From positions 1,374,144 through 1,438,143 of the forward strand of contig NZ_CP061288.1 of assembly GCF_018687355.1 (NCBI RefSeq): a stretch of DNA of 64,000 bases, given 5' to 3'. The notes beneath the pieces were generated by a model. It saw only the letters and a list, made by a program, of their open reading frames with translations, searched no databases and was not told the DNA's origin. The stretch is from Polynucleobacter sp. VK25 (GTDB lineage: Bacteria; Pseudomonadota; Gammaproteobacteria; Burkholderiales; Burkholderiaceae). Positions 8,958-18,457 of this stretch are shown piece by piece; position 1 is the first letter of the stretch, and each line of letters opens with the position of its first letter. A program made the translations under genes and the position numbers.

Positions 8958-10433
8958 TTATTTCTTTTTAAAGCCGCCAAGCAAAGCACCAACAGCCGGC
9001 TTTGCAGGGGTAATGCCAACTTTTTTCTCCTCTGGCTTAGCAGCATCTGAAGCAGATGCTGGAGCTGTTGACGGCTCGTAAGGCTTGTAGAAGAAAGGGT
9101 CTGACATTTTGGCTGGTGCGCTATATGAGCTTCTGGAGCCACCAGATGATGGACGGCTTTGTGAAGGCGCACCTTCTGGCAAAGGCTGTACATCCAACTT
9201 GCGCTTCATGAGCTTTTCAATATCGTCGAGCAAGCGCTTCTCGCTAGCATCGACCAAAGCAATCGCATCGCCCTTACTTCCAGCGCGACCAGTACGGCCA
9301 ATGCGGTGAATAAAGTCTTCTGCGTTGTAAGGTAACTCGTGATTAATCACGCAAGGCATATCCGGAATATCTAGGCCGCGTGCAGCCACATCGGTTGCTA
9401 CTAAGGCTTCAATTGCGCCAGATTTGAATGCATCCAAAGTTAAAGTGCGTTCGCCTTGACTCTTGTCGCCATGAATCGCGCCCGCTTTGATACCATCGCG
9501 CTCGAGTGCACGAGATAACTTTGCGCAACCTAAACGGCTGTTAGTAAAGATGATGCATTGACGGGATAAACCAGCGCGTGTACGTGCTTCCAATACTTTG
9601 ACAATGGCGCGCTGCTTATCCGCAGAAGACACCATATGGACCACCTGCTTCACCGTATCAGCGGCGGCGTTTTGACGAGCTACCTCAACCGTTACTGGGG
9701 TACGCAAATAGCTTTGTGCCAACTTTTTGATTTCTGGTGAGAAAGTAGCAGAGAACAATAATGTTTGTCTTTGCGCAGGAATCAAATCAATGATGCGTTG
9801 CAAGTCGGGCAAGAAACCCATATCGAGCATGCGATCGGCTTCGTCTAATACCAAAATCTCTACTTGAGAGAGATTGGCAACTTTAGAACCAATGTGATCG
9901 AGCAAACGTCCTGGTGTAGCAATCAAAATCTCTACGCCATTGCGCAATATGGCTACTTGCTCTTTCATATCCACGCCACCATACACAACGGCAGCGCGTA
10001 AATCAGTATGTTTAGAGTAACTAGCGGCATTTTCAGACACTTGCACCGCTAACTCGCGAGTTGGAGTCAGAACCAATGCGCGAATCGGATGACGTGCTGG
10101 TGAAGCGCTACTACTAGCATGACGCAAAATCTTTTGAATGATAGGCAATACAAAGGCAGCTGTTTTACCAGTACCGGTTTGTGCTGCACCCATCAAGTCG
10201 CTACCAGCCAATACGTGCGGTATTGATTGCGCTTGAATCGGGGTAGGAATGGTGTAACCCTGCTCTAGAACCGCTTTTTGAATCTTCGGGTCTAAACCAA
10301 AGTCAGCAAAAGTGATTGTTGCCAGGGATGGTGCGGTAGCAGCAGCGGCAGCAGTGTCAGTGTTAGCAACACTAGGGGTAGCGGCTTCGCTAACCCCTGT
10401 AGATGAATTTATTTCAGTAGCAGTATTTGTCAA
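8958..10433 (-). CDS. rhlE: DEAD-box ATP-dependent RNA helicase (RhlE type)
   Basis: 491 residues. Motifs in order: Q motif (F...GYTIPTPIQ, residues 45-67), AQTGTGKT at 84-91, PTREL near 124, the DEAD box at 197-200, SAT at 228-230, and HRIGRTGR at 376-383. The Ala/Thr-rich first 38 residues and a Ser/Pro/Lys-rich tail ending GGFKKK are typical low-complexity RNA-contact extensions. The protein probably works in ribosome assembly or RNA turnover in the cytoplasm. A GlcG-like gene lies just upstream on the same strand, 6 bp away. Confidence 0.93.
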   Translation of the reverse strand: MTNTATEINSSTGVSEAATPSVANTDTAAAAATAPSLATITFADFGLDPKIQKAVLEQGYTIPTPIQAQSIPHVLAGSDLMGAAQTGTGKTAAFVLPIIQKILRHASSSASPARHPIRALVLTPTRELAVQVSENAASYSKHTDLRAAVVYGGVDMKEQVAILRNGVEILIATPGRLLDHIGSKVANLSQVEILVLDEADRMLDMGFLPDLQRIIDLIPAQRQTLLFSATFSPEIKKLAQSYLRTPVTVEVARQNAAADTVKQVVHMVSSADKQRAIVKVLEARTRAGLSRQCIIFTNSRLGCAKLSRALERDGIKAGAIHGDKSQGERTLTLDAFKSGAIEALVATDVAARGLDIPDMPCVINHELPYNAEDFIHRIGRTGRAGSKGDAIALVDASEKRLLDDIEKLMKRKLDVQPLPEGAPSQSRPSSGGSRSSYSAPAKMSDPFFYKPYEPSTAPASASDAAKPEEKKVGITPAKPAVGALLGGFKKK

Positions 10434-10439
10434 GGTAAC

Positions 10440-10847
10440 TTACAGGATGGCCGCAATGCCGGCCTTAGCGGTTTCAGCATCCTCGGTCGATTTAACGCCG
10501 GAAACGCCGACTGCGCCGATGGTAAACCCGTTTACCTCGATATTGACCCCACCCTCCAACATGCCCGAAATATGTGGGGCAGATAAGAAAGAAATGCGGC
10601 CGTTATTAATAATTTCTTCGTACACACGACTCTCGCGTTTACCCATTGCAGCTGTGCGTGCCTTCTCTTGAGCAATGTAAGCAGATACTGGAGCACAACC
10701 ATCGCGGCGAGTTAAACCTAATACATGACCGCCATCATCACAAACGGCAATAGTCACTGCCCAGTTATTTTTAGCGGCATGCTTGTCTGCTGCGTCCAAA
10801 ATCTTTTGAACATCAGCTTGAGTTAAGTAAGGTTTAGTAGCCAACAT
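10440..10847 (-). CDS. GlcG/HbpS-family (DUF336) protein
   Basis: 135 residues. Shows the GlcG/HbpS pattern: TQADVQKILDAADKHA at the N-terminus, VAVCDDGGHVLGLTRRDG-type core, ARTAAMGKRES, and the C-terminal GGVNIEVNGFTIGAVGVSGV. Family members bind haem or small ligands or sit beside glycolate and other catabolic genes; the activity here is unknown. A glyoxylate-type aminotransferase and a 2-hydroxyacid dehydrogenase are near, recalling the glc context of GlcG. It is 6 bp upstream of rhlE on the same strand and may share its transcript. Confidence 0.82.
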   Translation of the reverse strand: MLATKPYLTQADVQKILDAADKHAAKNNWAVTIAVCDDGGHVLGLTRRDGCAPVSAYIAQEKARTAAMGKRESRVYEEIINNGRISFLSAPHISGMLEGGVNIEVNGFTIGAVGVSGVKSTEDAETAKAGIAAIL

Positions 10848-10916
10848 GTTTAATCTTTCTGTCTCGAATATGGTGTATTTGGTGCATGCACTTCTATATA
10901 AGTACTTGAATTATAA

Positions 10917-10958
10917 GGGGTGTAGCGCGATTCTTCATACAGAATCAGGCTTCACCCC
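10917..10958. other. Nested inverted repeat between two minus-strand genes
   Basis: Outer arms GGGGTG (10917-10922) and CACCCC (10953-10958) enclose inner arms GATTCT (10929-10934) and AGAATC (10941-10946). It lies downstream of the aminotransferase stop and upstream of the GlcG-like gene. There is no clear T-run, so it may be a processing or regulatory hairpin rather than a simple terminator. Confidence 0.4.
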
Positions 10959-10992
10959 AATTAATGCGCTTCTGTGTTGCGCTAAGTCCTTC

Positions 10993-12177
10993 TTATTTAA
11001 GGAACTCTTGGGCTGCAACGACTCCGCTGGCCTTGGGTTTGTAACCCATAGAACCTAGGCTCATCTCTACCCCGCTCAGGGCAGCCATCAGGCTCAATTC
11101 ATTACAGTCACCCAAATGGCCAATACGGAATGCCTTGCCTTTGATTTTGCCTAAGCCAGTTCCTAAAGAGAGATTGAATTTCTCTAAAGCATGCTTACGC
11201 AATACATCGGCATCCATGCCTTCTGGAGTAGCAATGCAAGTCAGTACTGGTGAATAGCAATCTTCATCTTGACACTGAATCTCAAGACCCCAAGCATTGA
11301 CTGCTTCACGGCAAGCAGCTGCCAAACGTTGGTGACGCGCAAAGATCGTATCCAATCCTTCAGCCAACATCATGTCCATGGCTTCATGCAAACCGTACAT
11401 CAAATTGGTGCTGGGGGTTGTTGGCCAGTAACCATTTTTATTTGACTCTAGGATCTCGTCCCAAGCCCAATACGATTTATGGATTTTATTATTTTGACTG
11501 ACCTCAATTGCGCGTGGTGACAAGGCATTAAAGCCAATACCAGGCGGCAACATCAAACCTTTTTGTGAGCCAGAGATCGTGACGTCTGCACCCCACTTGT
11601 CATGCTCATAGTCCGCTGAACCCAAGCCAGATACGCTATCTACAAGCAATAAGGCTGGATGCTTTAAGGAGTCAATCGCCTTACGAACGGCAGCAATATT
11701 GGATGTCACGCCAGTAGAAGTTTCGTTATGTACAACACAAACTGCTTTGATCTCATGACCAGTGTCTTTGCGCAAACGCTCTTCAATCACGGCGGCATCA
11801 ATACCCCAACGCCAAGAATCTTGTCCAGCCTTACCAACCACTTCCACATCTAAACCAAGACGCTTGCCAAGAGCACGCCACAAGTTAGCGAACTGACCAG
11901 TTTCATAGAACAGCACTTTGTCGCCAGGATTAAGAACGTTCACTAATGCACCTTCCCAAGCACCCGTTCCAGATGCGGAATAAATAATGACGGGCTGCTC
12001 AGTTTTAAAAATCTTTTTGATGCCATCTAATACCTTCAAACCAAACGCACCAAACTCTGGACCACGATGGTCAATCGTTTGATAGCTAATGGCGCGCAGT
12101 ACGCGTGGCGGAACAGGACTTGGGCCGGGAATATGTAAAAAATGGCGTCCTGATGCGTGGTTATCAAGTTTCAACAT
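10993..12177 (-). CDS. PLP-dependent aminotransferase, serine/alanine-glyoxylate type
   Basis: 394 residues from ATG 12177; a GTG at 12189 would add four residues but has no visible ribosome site. HIPGPSPVPPRVLRA at the N-terminus and SGSQKGLMLPPG with the PLP lysine (K206) identify a class V aminotransferase of the serine-glyoxylate or alanine-glyoxylate family. It would convert glyoxylate to glycine with Ser or Ala as donor. It diverges from a GntR/FCD regulator and a YdiJ-like dehydrogenase, and the shared intergenic region holds two identical palindromic sites, so these genes probably form one regulated unit for 2-hydroxy/2-oxo acid metabolism. Confidence 0.87.
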   Translation of the reverse strand: MLKLDNHASGRHFLHIPGPSPVPPRVLRAISYQTIDHRGPEFGAFGLKVLDGIKKIFKTEQPVIIYSASGTGAWEGALVNVLNPGDKVLFYETGQFANLWRALGKRLGLDVEVVGKAGQDSWRWGIDAAVIEERLRKDTGHEIKAVCVVHNETSTGVTSNIAAVRKAIDSLKHPALLLVDSVSGLGSADYEHDKWGADVTISGSQKGLMLPPGIGFNALSPRAIEVSQNNKIHKSYWAWDEILESNKNGYWPTTPSTNLMYGLHEAMDMMLAEGLDTIFARHQRLAAACREAVNAWGLEIQCQDEDCYSPVLTCIATPEGMDADVLRKHALEKFNLSLGTGLGKIKGKAFRIGHLGDCNELSLMAALSGVEMSLGSMGYKPKASGVVAAQEFLK

Positions 12178-12252
12178 GCTGTGTCTCACTTTTAAAGTGT
12201 TTATAGGTAGTTATTTCTGCTTCTAGTGTATGACAATTTTTGAGAAATTTCC

Positions 12253-12271
12253 ATTTTGTATACAAATTATT
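12253..12271. promoter_or_regulatory. GntR/FCD operator copy 1
   Basis: The 19-bp sequence ATTTTGTATACAAATTATT, containing the perfect palindrome TTTGTATACAAA at 12255-12266, matches the GT-N-AC style of FadR/FCD-subfamily operators. An identical copy lies 93 bp away, nearer the regulator gene. This copy sits about 75 bp upstream of the aminotransferase start. Confidence 0.75.
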
Positions 12272-12345
12272 TTAAATAGACATCAGAATAAAGCCTAATT
12301 TAAGCATTTAAAGGCTATATTTATGCCTTAAGATCGTTTATTCTT

Positions 12346-12364
12346 ATTTTGTATACAAATTATT
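12346..12364. promoter_or_regulatory. GntR/FCD operator copy 2
   Basis: Exact second copy of the 19-bp element (palindrome TTTGTATACAAA at 12348-12359), 18 bp before the regulator's ATG. This position suggests autorepression of the GntR gene, with the paired site controlling the divergent aminotransferase. Confidence 0.75.
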
Positions 12365-12382
12365 CAGGCCAGAGGTTGATCC

Positions 12383-13069
12383 ATGACAGCACTAGAGCAG
12401 CCAAATTCACAAAATTTACATGAAGCTACTTTCGAGAAGCTGAGGTCCCTCCTCGTAGAGGGCAAGATTGCCCCTGGCAGCAAACTCAATGAACGTGAAC
12501 TCGCTGAGAGTCTCAATGTTTCCCGCACCCCTATTCGGGAAGCTATTCGCCGTTTGGCCGCTGAAGGTTTAGTGGAGTTAATTGCCAACCGTGGCGCGAT
12601 CGCCGTGGAACTCAGTCTTGAAGATGTATTAAATACATTTGATGTGATTGCAGACCTAGAGGGATTTTCTGGAGAACTGGCAGCGAACAATATTAGCGAT
12701 GCCACCCTCTCTGAATTAGAGGCCCTTCAATATGAAATGATGGCCTCATATGCGCGTCGTGATTTATCGAGTTATTACAAACTTAATTTACGCATTCACC
12801 ATCTGATTAATCAGGCAGCAAACAATCCCGTGTTATCCAAGCTCTTTACTCAAGTCAATGCGCGTATTGAGGCCTTGCGCTTTCGCTCCAATCAAGATGG
12901 TGTTAAGTGGGAAAAGGCTGTGGAGGAGCACCAAGAAATGCTTGATGCCCTCAAGGCACGGGATAGCGTACGTATGCGCAAAATTATGATTCAACACGTC
13001 AGAAATAAACGTGATGTGGTTGCTCAATTACTCCAATCAGAATCTCAGTTAGAAACTGTCAAATCATGA
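12383..13069 (+). CDS. GntR-family transcriptional regulator, FCD subfamily
   Basis: 228 residues. The winged helix-turn-helix is at about residues 15-75 (KLRSLLVEGKIAPGSKLNERELAESLNVSRTPIREAI). The all-helical FCD ligand domain follows, with acidic and histidine residues typical of metal-dependent carboxylate sensors. The stop overlaps the start of the dehydrogenase by 4 bp (ATGA), so the regulator is co-translated with its presumed target. Two identical palindromes upstream are its likely operators. The effector is probably a 2-hydroxy or 2-oxo acid, inferred from the neighbours. Confidence 0.9.
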   Translation: MTALEQPNSQNLHEATFEKLRSLLVEGKIAPGSKLNERELAESLNVSRTPIREAIRRLAAEGLVELIANRGAIAVELSLEDVLNTFDVIADLEGFSGELAANNISDATLSELEALQYEMMASYARRDLSSYYKLNLRIHHLINQAANNPVLSKLFTQVNARIEALRFRSNQDGVKWEKAVEEHQEMLDALKARDSVRMRKIMIQHVRNKRDVVAQLLQSESQLETVKS

Positions 13070-16000
13070 ATAAGCCCCTAGACCTCAAAGAACTCATGGT
13101 GGATCAAGCTGAACTAGCTAAACGCTTGCGTCAGGAGACTTCAGGCGAAGTCATGACTGATAGCGCCAGTCGTGGCCGCTATGCAACTGATGCCTCCATT
13201 TATCAAGCCATGCCAGTTGCAGTGTTTGCACCAAAGACTGCACAAGATATTGCGAGCGCTATTCAGATTGCCGCCGAACTCGGAGTACCCGTGTTGCCAC
13301 GTGGTGGAGGCACAAGTCAATGCGGCCAAACTACTGGTGCAGCACTTGTCATCGATAACACCAAATATTTCAGAAATGTTTTAGATCTCAATCTGGATAA
13401 AGGCTATGTTGAGGTTGAGCCTGGTATTGTTCTCGATCACCTTAATGGCACACTCAAGCAACATGGTCTTTGGTATCCGGTGGATGTTTCTACTGCAGGG
13501 CAAGCAACGATTGGCGGTATGGCAGGGAATAACTCTTGTGGCAGCCGCTCAATTGCTTATGGCAATATGGTGCACAACGTTTTAGGTATTGATGCATGGT
13601 TAGCGGATGGCAGAATTTCCAACTTTAGTGATTACGCAAGTAGTACCGGAGCCGCAAAGCAGTTGGGTGACTTTGTAAAAAACCTAGCTAACACCCTCCA
13701 ACCAGAAATCGAGGCGCATTTTCCGAAAGTATTGAGAAGGGTTGCGGGATATAACCTCGACATCTTCAATCCCCAAAGTGAGTTGCCCTATACCCAAGAT
13801 GGCAGCGTTAACCTCTCCCATTTATTAGTTGGCAGTGAAGGCACCCTTGGGTACTTCAAGTCACTCAAGCTTAAGCTTGCGCCTTTACCGCAGCACAAGG
13901 TGTTGGGTATTGTGAACTTCGCCAGCTTTTATAAAGCAATGGATAGCGCGCAGCATATTGTGAGGCTGGGCCCTACTGCGGTTGAGCTAGTCGATCGCAC
14001 CATGATTGATCTGGCACGCAGCAACCCTAGCTTTAAGAAAACCATTGAGACCGCTTTAATAGATCACACAGCGCAGACCCCTGAGGCAATCTTATTGGTG
14101 GAGTTTTCTGGAGAGTCTCATGCACCATTGCTTGAGAAACTCAAAGCATTGCAAGAGCTCATGAGTGATTTAGGTTTGCCTGGATCTGTTGTACCGATGC
14201 CAGATGCATCGCCACAGAAAAATTTATGGGAAGTGCGTAAAGCGGGCCTGAACATCATGATGAGCCTTAAAGGTGATGGCAAGCCAGTGAGCTTTATTGA
14301 AGACTGCGCAGTACCGCTCGAGAGTTTGGCGGAATATACCCAAGCTTTAACGGATGTATTTTCTAAATACGGTTCACGGGGCACTTGGTATGCCCATGCC
14401 TCTGTAGGCACATTGCATGTACGCCCTATTCTGGATATGCGCAGAGATGGCGCACAAAAGATGCGTGCTGTTGCTGAAGAAGCATCTGCCTTGGTGCGCA
14501 AGTACAAAGGTGCATATAGCGGTGAGCATGGCGACGGCCTTTGCCGAGGCGAATGGATCTCTTGGCAGTTTGGCCCAAAGATCACAGAAGCCCTTGCAGA
14601 AATTAAACACGCATTTGATCCGAAGGGATTGTTTAATCCCGGCAAGATCGTCAATCCACCAAAGATGGATGACTCCATCAACTTTAGATTTTCACCTAGC
14701 TACAAAGTCATTCCATTGCAACCAGCGCTCGATTGGTCTGCTTGGAACGTCCAAAATGATCCCGTCACAGAAGAAACAACTGCGCCTGGTACAGGCGGTG
14801 ATCCTGCCATGGGCTTGGCTAAAGCCGTTGAAATGTGCAACAACAATGGTCACTGCCGCAAGTTTGATGCTGAAGTCATGTGCCCTAGCTATCGCGTTAC
14901 CAGAGATGAGAAACACCTCACTCGCGGTAGAGCAAACACTTTACGTCTGGCACTGTCAAATCAGCTCTACATCAAAGATGAATCCTCACCTCTAGGAAGT
15001 GATGCCATTAAAGAAGTGATGGAGCTTTGCGTGAGCTGCAAGGCTTGCCGTCGCGAGTGCCCTACCGGTGTAGATATGGCCAAGATGAAGATTGAGTTCT
15101 TATCTGCTTATAAGAAGCGTGTAGGTCACTCACTCAGAGATTTAGCGGTTGCTTACCTCCCTAAATATGCCAGCACGATTAGCAATATCCCCCTCTTGCC
15201 AGCAATCCTCAACTTACGTAATCACATTACCCCGATTGCTAAGTTACAGGAATGGATCATGGGTATTTCTGCACAAAGAAGTTTGCCAATCTGGAAAGCA
15301 AAAACATTTTGGAATCAGAGAACAGCCAATGCTTATCAATACACACCGGAGCAACTAGCCAGCAATACTGATGGCAAGGGTGTTGTTCTCCTGGCAGATA
15401 CCTTTAACGCCTTCTTTGAAGATGAAAACCTCCAGGCAGCATTAAAAGTACTTAATGCAGCAGGTTATCGCGTGCATATCCCCAATAAAAGTCAAAGCAA
15501 GGCGGCAAACTCAACAGATAAAGCACAAAGCGGCTGCTCCAAAGAGTTTTGTTGCGGCAGAACCTATCTTGCAGCTGGCATGGTTGATAAAGCCAAAGCC
15601 ACTCTTGGTGAATTGGTTGATCACCTCGCGCCCTACGCAGACAAGAACATTCCGATTATTGGTTTAGAGCCTTCTTGCCTCTTTACGCTGAAGGACGAAG
15701 CCTTGGTGATGGGTTTTGGTGAGCGCGCTGTCAGCGTTTCTAAGCAAGCGCAATTGCTGGAAGAGTTCTTGGCTAGCGAAGTAAAAGCGGGCAAGCTCAA
15801 ACTCAATCTCAAAGCTGCTGATAAGTCAGTGTTATTTCATGGTCACTGTCATCAGAAAGCATTTGCTGCAGTAACTCCAGCAATGGAGCTACTCAAACTT
15901 ATTCCCAATGCAGAACCTAAGCTGATTGAATCTTCTTGCTGTGGTATGGCTGGTAGCTTTGGTTATGAAGCTGAGCACATTGAAGTATCTAAGCAAATGG

Positions 16001-16143
16001 CTGAAGCCAGTCTATTGCCAAGTATTCGCAAGTCGCCAGATAGCTGGGTGGTCGCTGATGGTACGAGTTGTCGTCATCAAATTGCCGATGGCACGCAAAG
16101 GGAGGCTGTACATATCGCCAGAATACTGGCAGCACATCTATAG
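13066..16143 (+). CDS. FAD-binding and (Fe-S)-binding oxidoreductase, YdiJ-like D-2-hydroxyacid dehydrogenase
   Basis: 1025 residues, matching the YdiJ-type fusion in length. The N-terminal FAD-binding PCMH domain has LPRGGGTSQCGQT and MAGNNSCGSRS; the GlcD-like C-terminal FAD domain follows, with GEHGDGL near residue 485. Then come Cys sites at about 591-606 and 655-665 (CVSCKACRRECPTG), which hold [4Fe-4S] clusters. A C-terminal GlcF-like part has two Cys-rich CCG-type segments (EPSCL and SSCCGMAG). The known relative in E. coli oxidises D-2-hydroxyglutarate; lactate or glycolate are alternatives. It is coupled to the regulator by overlap. Confidence 0.88.
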   Translation: MNKPLDLKELMVDQAELAKRLRQETSGEVMTDSASRGRYATDASIYQAMPVAVFAPKTAQDIASAIQIAAELGVPVLPRGGGTSQCGQTTGAALVIDNTKYFRNVLDLNLDKGYVEVEPGIVLDHLNGTLKQHGLWYPVDVSTAGQATIGGMAGNNSCGSRSIAYGNMVHNVLGIDAWLADGRISNFSDYASSTGAAKQLGDFVKNLANTLQPEIEAHFPKVLRRVAGYNLDIFNPQSELPYTQDGSVNLSHLLVGSEGTLGYFKSLKLKLAPLPQHKVLGIVNFASFYKAMDSAQHIVRLGPTAVELVDRTMIDLARSNPSFKKTIETALIDHTAQTPEAILLVEFSGESHAPLLEKLKALQELMSDLGLPGSVVPMPDASPQKNLWEVRKAGLNIMMSLKGDGKPVSFIEDCAVPLESLAEYTQALTDVFSKYGSRGTWYAHASVGTLHVRPILDMRRDGAQKMRAVAEEASALVRKYKGAYSGEHGDGLCRGEWISWQFGPKITEALAEIKHAFDPKGLFNPGKIVNPPKMDDSINFRFSPSYKVIPLQPALDWSAWNVQNDPVTEETTAPGTGGDPAMGLAKAVEMCNNNGHCRKFDAEVMCPSYRVTRDEKHLTRGRANTLRLALSNQLYIKDESSPLGSDAIKEVMELCVSCKACRRECPTGVDMAKMKIEFLSAYKKRVGHSLRDLAVAYLPKYASTISNIPLLPAILNLRNHITPIAKLQEWIMGISAQRSLPIWKAKTFWNQRTANAYQYTPEQLASNTDGKGVVLLADTFNAFFEDENLQAALKVLNAAGYRVHIPNKSQSKAANSTDKAQSGCSKEFCCGRTYLAAGMVDKAKATLGELVDHLAPYADKNIPIIGLEPSCLFTLKDEALVMGFGERAVSVSKQAQLLEEFLASEVKAGKLKLNLKAADKSVLFHGHCHQKAFAAVTPAMELLKLIPNAEPKLIESSCCGMAGSFGYEAEHIEVSKQMAEASLLPSIRKSPDSWVVADGTSCRHQIADGTQREAVHIARILAAHL

Positions 16144-16147
16144 CGAA

Positions 16148-16519
16148 TTAATGTATGAGGCCGTAGCCAACCATCAATAAGGTTCCGGTCAATAAGGCTG
16201 GAACCAGGCGACGAGTTCGCTTAGAGATCATCACACTTACAGCCAAGGCGCAAATCAGGATACGTATCCATAGAGGGACCGTTGCCATGAGGCCAAGCGG
16301 CATCAGAATCAAGCGCACGGTTAAAGCGGCAGCCATCGCATAGGTCACAGCAGCCAACCAGCGGAAGACTTCACTATCCTGATTAATACTTTGCGATAGA
16401 AATACGCCAATTGCGCGACAAAAGTATGTGCCTAAGCAGGCGCCGACCAAAGCAATCCAGAGACCCCAACCCGTGAGTGCATCACCCATGTGATTGAAAG
16501 CATCAATCGCCCCGTTCAT
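16148..16519 (-). CDS. azlD: AzlD-family small membrane subunit
   Basis: 123 residues with about four hydrophobic helices, starting with WGLWIALVGACLGTYFCRAIGVFLS, the usual AzlD pattern. With AzlC it forms a branched-chain amino acid exporter in the inner membrane. Its start overlaps the azlC stop by 4 bp, indicating obligate co-expression. It converges on the YdiJ-like dehydrogenase with a 4-bp gap. Confidence 0.85.
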   Translation of the reverse strand: MNGAIDAFNHMGDALTGWGLWIALVGACLGTYFCRAIGVFLSQSINQDSEVFRWLAAVTYAMAAALTVRLILMPLGLMATVPLWIRILICALAVSVMISKRTRRLVPALLTGTLLMVGYGLIH

Positions 16520-17301
16520 CCAACTACCCCAGCTTTATTGCGCAAGAACTTGCGATCAATAAAGTAAGCCAAGGTACCTGCAAACAAGCCTGCTGTTAAT
16601 AAACTGGTATCACGGTCTATTACAAAGAAGATGGGGCCAAAGACACAACCCAAGAAAATCGCAATGCGATTGATCCAAGGCTTTACTTCAGTAAACGTCA
16701 GCAAGAAAAATAGCGGGTTAATAAAGACCAACCCCAGAGTCACGGCAGGCGGCACTCTGCCAGCCAAATAAAAACCCAAAATAGTTCCCGGAACGGAGAT
16801 TAACCAACACAATAATCCCAAGCCAACAAAATAATTGAGGCGATGCTTCACCTCAATTGAATGAAACTCACGCATCGAGATAGCCCATGCCGTCATTGCC
16901 AATAAATGTACTGAGGCATACAAGCTACGATTGCGATCTCGTTGGTGAAACTGTGGAAAGAGCGTTACTGTCATAGTGATAAAGCGTGTTGAGGTCAACG
17001 TGACTGCTAAGGCAATCGCTAAAACAGATGAGCCAGTAATCGCCATCTCGAGTAAGACTACCTGCCCTGGTAATGCAAACATAAAGAAGGAGGTAAAGGT
17101 CGTAAACCAAACGTCAAAGCCATTGGTTTTGGCCATGGCTCCAAAGCCCACCATGCCGGCAAAGAGCACCATCGCAGGAGCGCCTGCTGCATCCCGAATG
17201 CCAGACCAAAAAGCATCGCCTGTACTCTTAAAGCGTTCTGCCGCAGGTTCTTCTAGCGCGATTTCGCTAGGATCAATATAGGGCTGGTCTGCAGATGACA
17301 T
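16516..17301 (-). CDS. azlC: AzlC-family amino acid exporter large subunit
   Basis: 261 residues. SGIRDAAGAPAMVLFAGMVGFGAMA and the TRFITMTVTLFPQF segment are typical of the AzlC/YgaZ family; the remainder is strongly hydrophobic with several membrane spans. Exports branched-chain or similar amino acids together with AzlD. It begins 3 bp after the queG stop on the same strand, giving an apparent queG-azlC-azlD operon. The joint job with queG is probably coincidental. Confidence 0.85.
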   Translation of the reverse strand: MSSADQPYIDPSEIALEEPAAERFKSTGDAFWSGIRDAAGAPAMVLFAGMVGFGAMAKTNGFDVWFTTFTSFFMFALPGQVVLLEMAITGSSVLAIALAVTLTSTRFITMTVTLFPQFHQRDRNRSLYASVHLLAMTAWAISMREFHSIEVKHRLNYFVGLGLLCWLISVPGTILGFYLAGRVPPAVTLGLVFINPLFFLLTFTEVKPWINRIAIFLGCVFGPIFFVIDRDTSLLTAGLFAGTLAYFIDRKFLRNKAGVVG

Positions 17302-17304
17302 AGA

Positions 17305-18414
17305 TTAATTGTAAGCCTTGTATTCATTTAAGGCCCATTCAATATGCTCCGCTACCAAAGCGTCTGCACCAGCAAAAGCATCATTTAATGCGGAGCGTAT
17401 TGCTTGCCTATCAACACCTGATATTTCTGGACTCGCAAGTGCATTACCCATAGCCACTGCCAAATTGCGGCGCCAGCGGCTATAGCCAATTCTGCGAATA
17501 GCGCTGCCTTCATGGCGTTGCTCAAACTCTACCTCAGTCCAAGACCACAATTGCAATAGCGTCGCCTGCCCTAAGCCGTGACGTCTTGCAAAGTCTGGTA
17601 ACTCAGTACGCTGAGCAAACTTATTCCACGGGCAAATAAGCTGGCAATCATCACAGCCATAAACACGATTGCCCATGGCGCTTCTGAACTCAACCGGAAT
17701 GGAATCAGGATTTTCGATAGTGAGATAAGAGATGCAGCGACGTGCATCCAATTGATATGGTGCAGTGATGGCTTGTGTAGGACAGACATCAATACAAGAG
17801 GTACAGGTGCCACAATGCTCTTCCGTCTCCCCATCAATCGGGAGTGGTACATCTACCAAGATCTCACCCAAGAAAAACGTGGAGCCAGATTCTCGATTGA
17901 GCAAGAGCGTGTGTTTACCGCGCCAACCCAAGCCCGCCTTACGTGCAAGCTCCACTTCCATCAATGGTGCTGAATCCGTAAATACGCGATAGCCTAATTT
18001 TCCGATACGTTCTTCGATGAGCTGGGCAAACTCTTGTAGACGATTACGAAGTACCTTGTGATAGTCGCGCCCTCTGGCATACATGGAAACTACCCCTTGA
18101 GTAGGATCTTCAAGTCTTTGCCACTCAGCATCGAAATCCGTTTCAGGCGGTAGATAGTTCATGGAAACGCAGATGACGCGTACGGTGCCAGGAACTAAAA
18201 GCTCGGGATTGGAGCGTAATTCTGCATGGCGCTGCATGTATTCCATTTGGCCGTGCCGACCCTGCTCAAGCCACTCTTTTAGTCGCTCAGTTGCCAAGCC
18301 TAAATGGGTATCAGTAATCCGCAAGCCGTCAAACCCGAGCGCTATAGCTTGGGTATTGAGCCAATCTCGCAGATTGGCCTCATCTAGGGATTGAGGGCTA
18401 GTAGATAAAGGCAT
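17305..18414 (-). CDS. queG: Epoxyqueuosine reductase QueG
   Basis: 369 residues, the last step of queuosine synthesis in tRNA. A cobalamin-binding N-terminal part (SMNYLP, GRDYHK) precedes a ferredoxin-like domain with C201, C204, C207, C211 (CGTCTSCIDVCPTQAI) and the second cluster set C227, C254, C257, C261. A C-terminal HEAT-like extension follows (residues 290 onwards). It diverges from tsaE, another tRNA modification gene, with 43 bp between starts. Confidence 0.96.
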   Translation of the reverse strand: MPLSTSPQSLDEANLRDWLNTQAIALGFDGLRITDTHLGLATERLKEWLEQGRHGQMEYMQRHAELRSNPELLVPGTVRVICVSMNYLPPETDFDAEWQRLEDPTQGVVSMYARGRDYHKVLRNRLQEFAQLIEERIGKLGYRVFTDSAPLMEVELARKAGLGWRGKHTLLLNRESGSTFFLGEILVDVPLPIDGETEEHCGTCTSCIDVCPTQAITAPYQLDARRCISYLTIENPDSIPVEFRSAMGNRVYGCDDCQLICPWNKFAQRTELPDFARRHGLGQATLLQLWSWTEVEFEQRHEGSAIRRIGYSRWRRNLAVAMGNALASPEISGVDRQAIRSALNDAFAGADALVAEHIEWALNEYKAYN

Positions 18415-18457
18415 ATGGAATACAGAATGTAGCGCAATTATTGAATAAACTAGGGGA

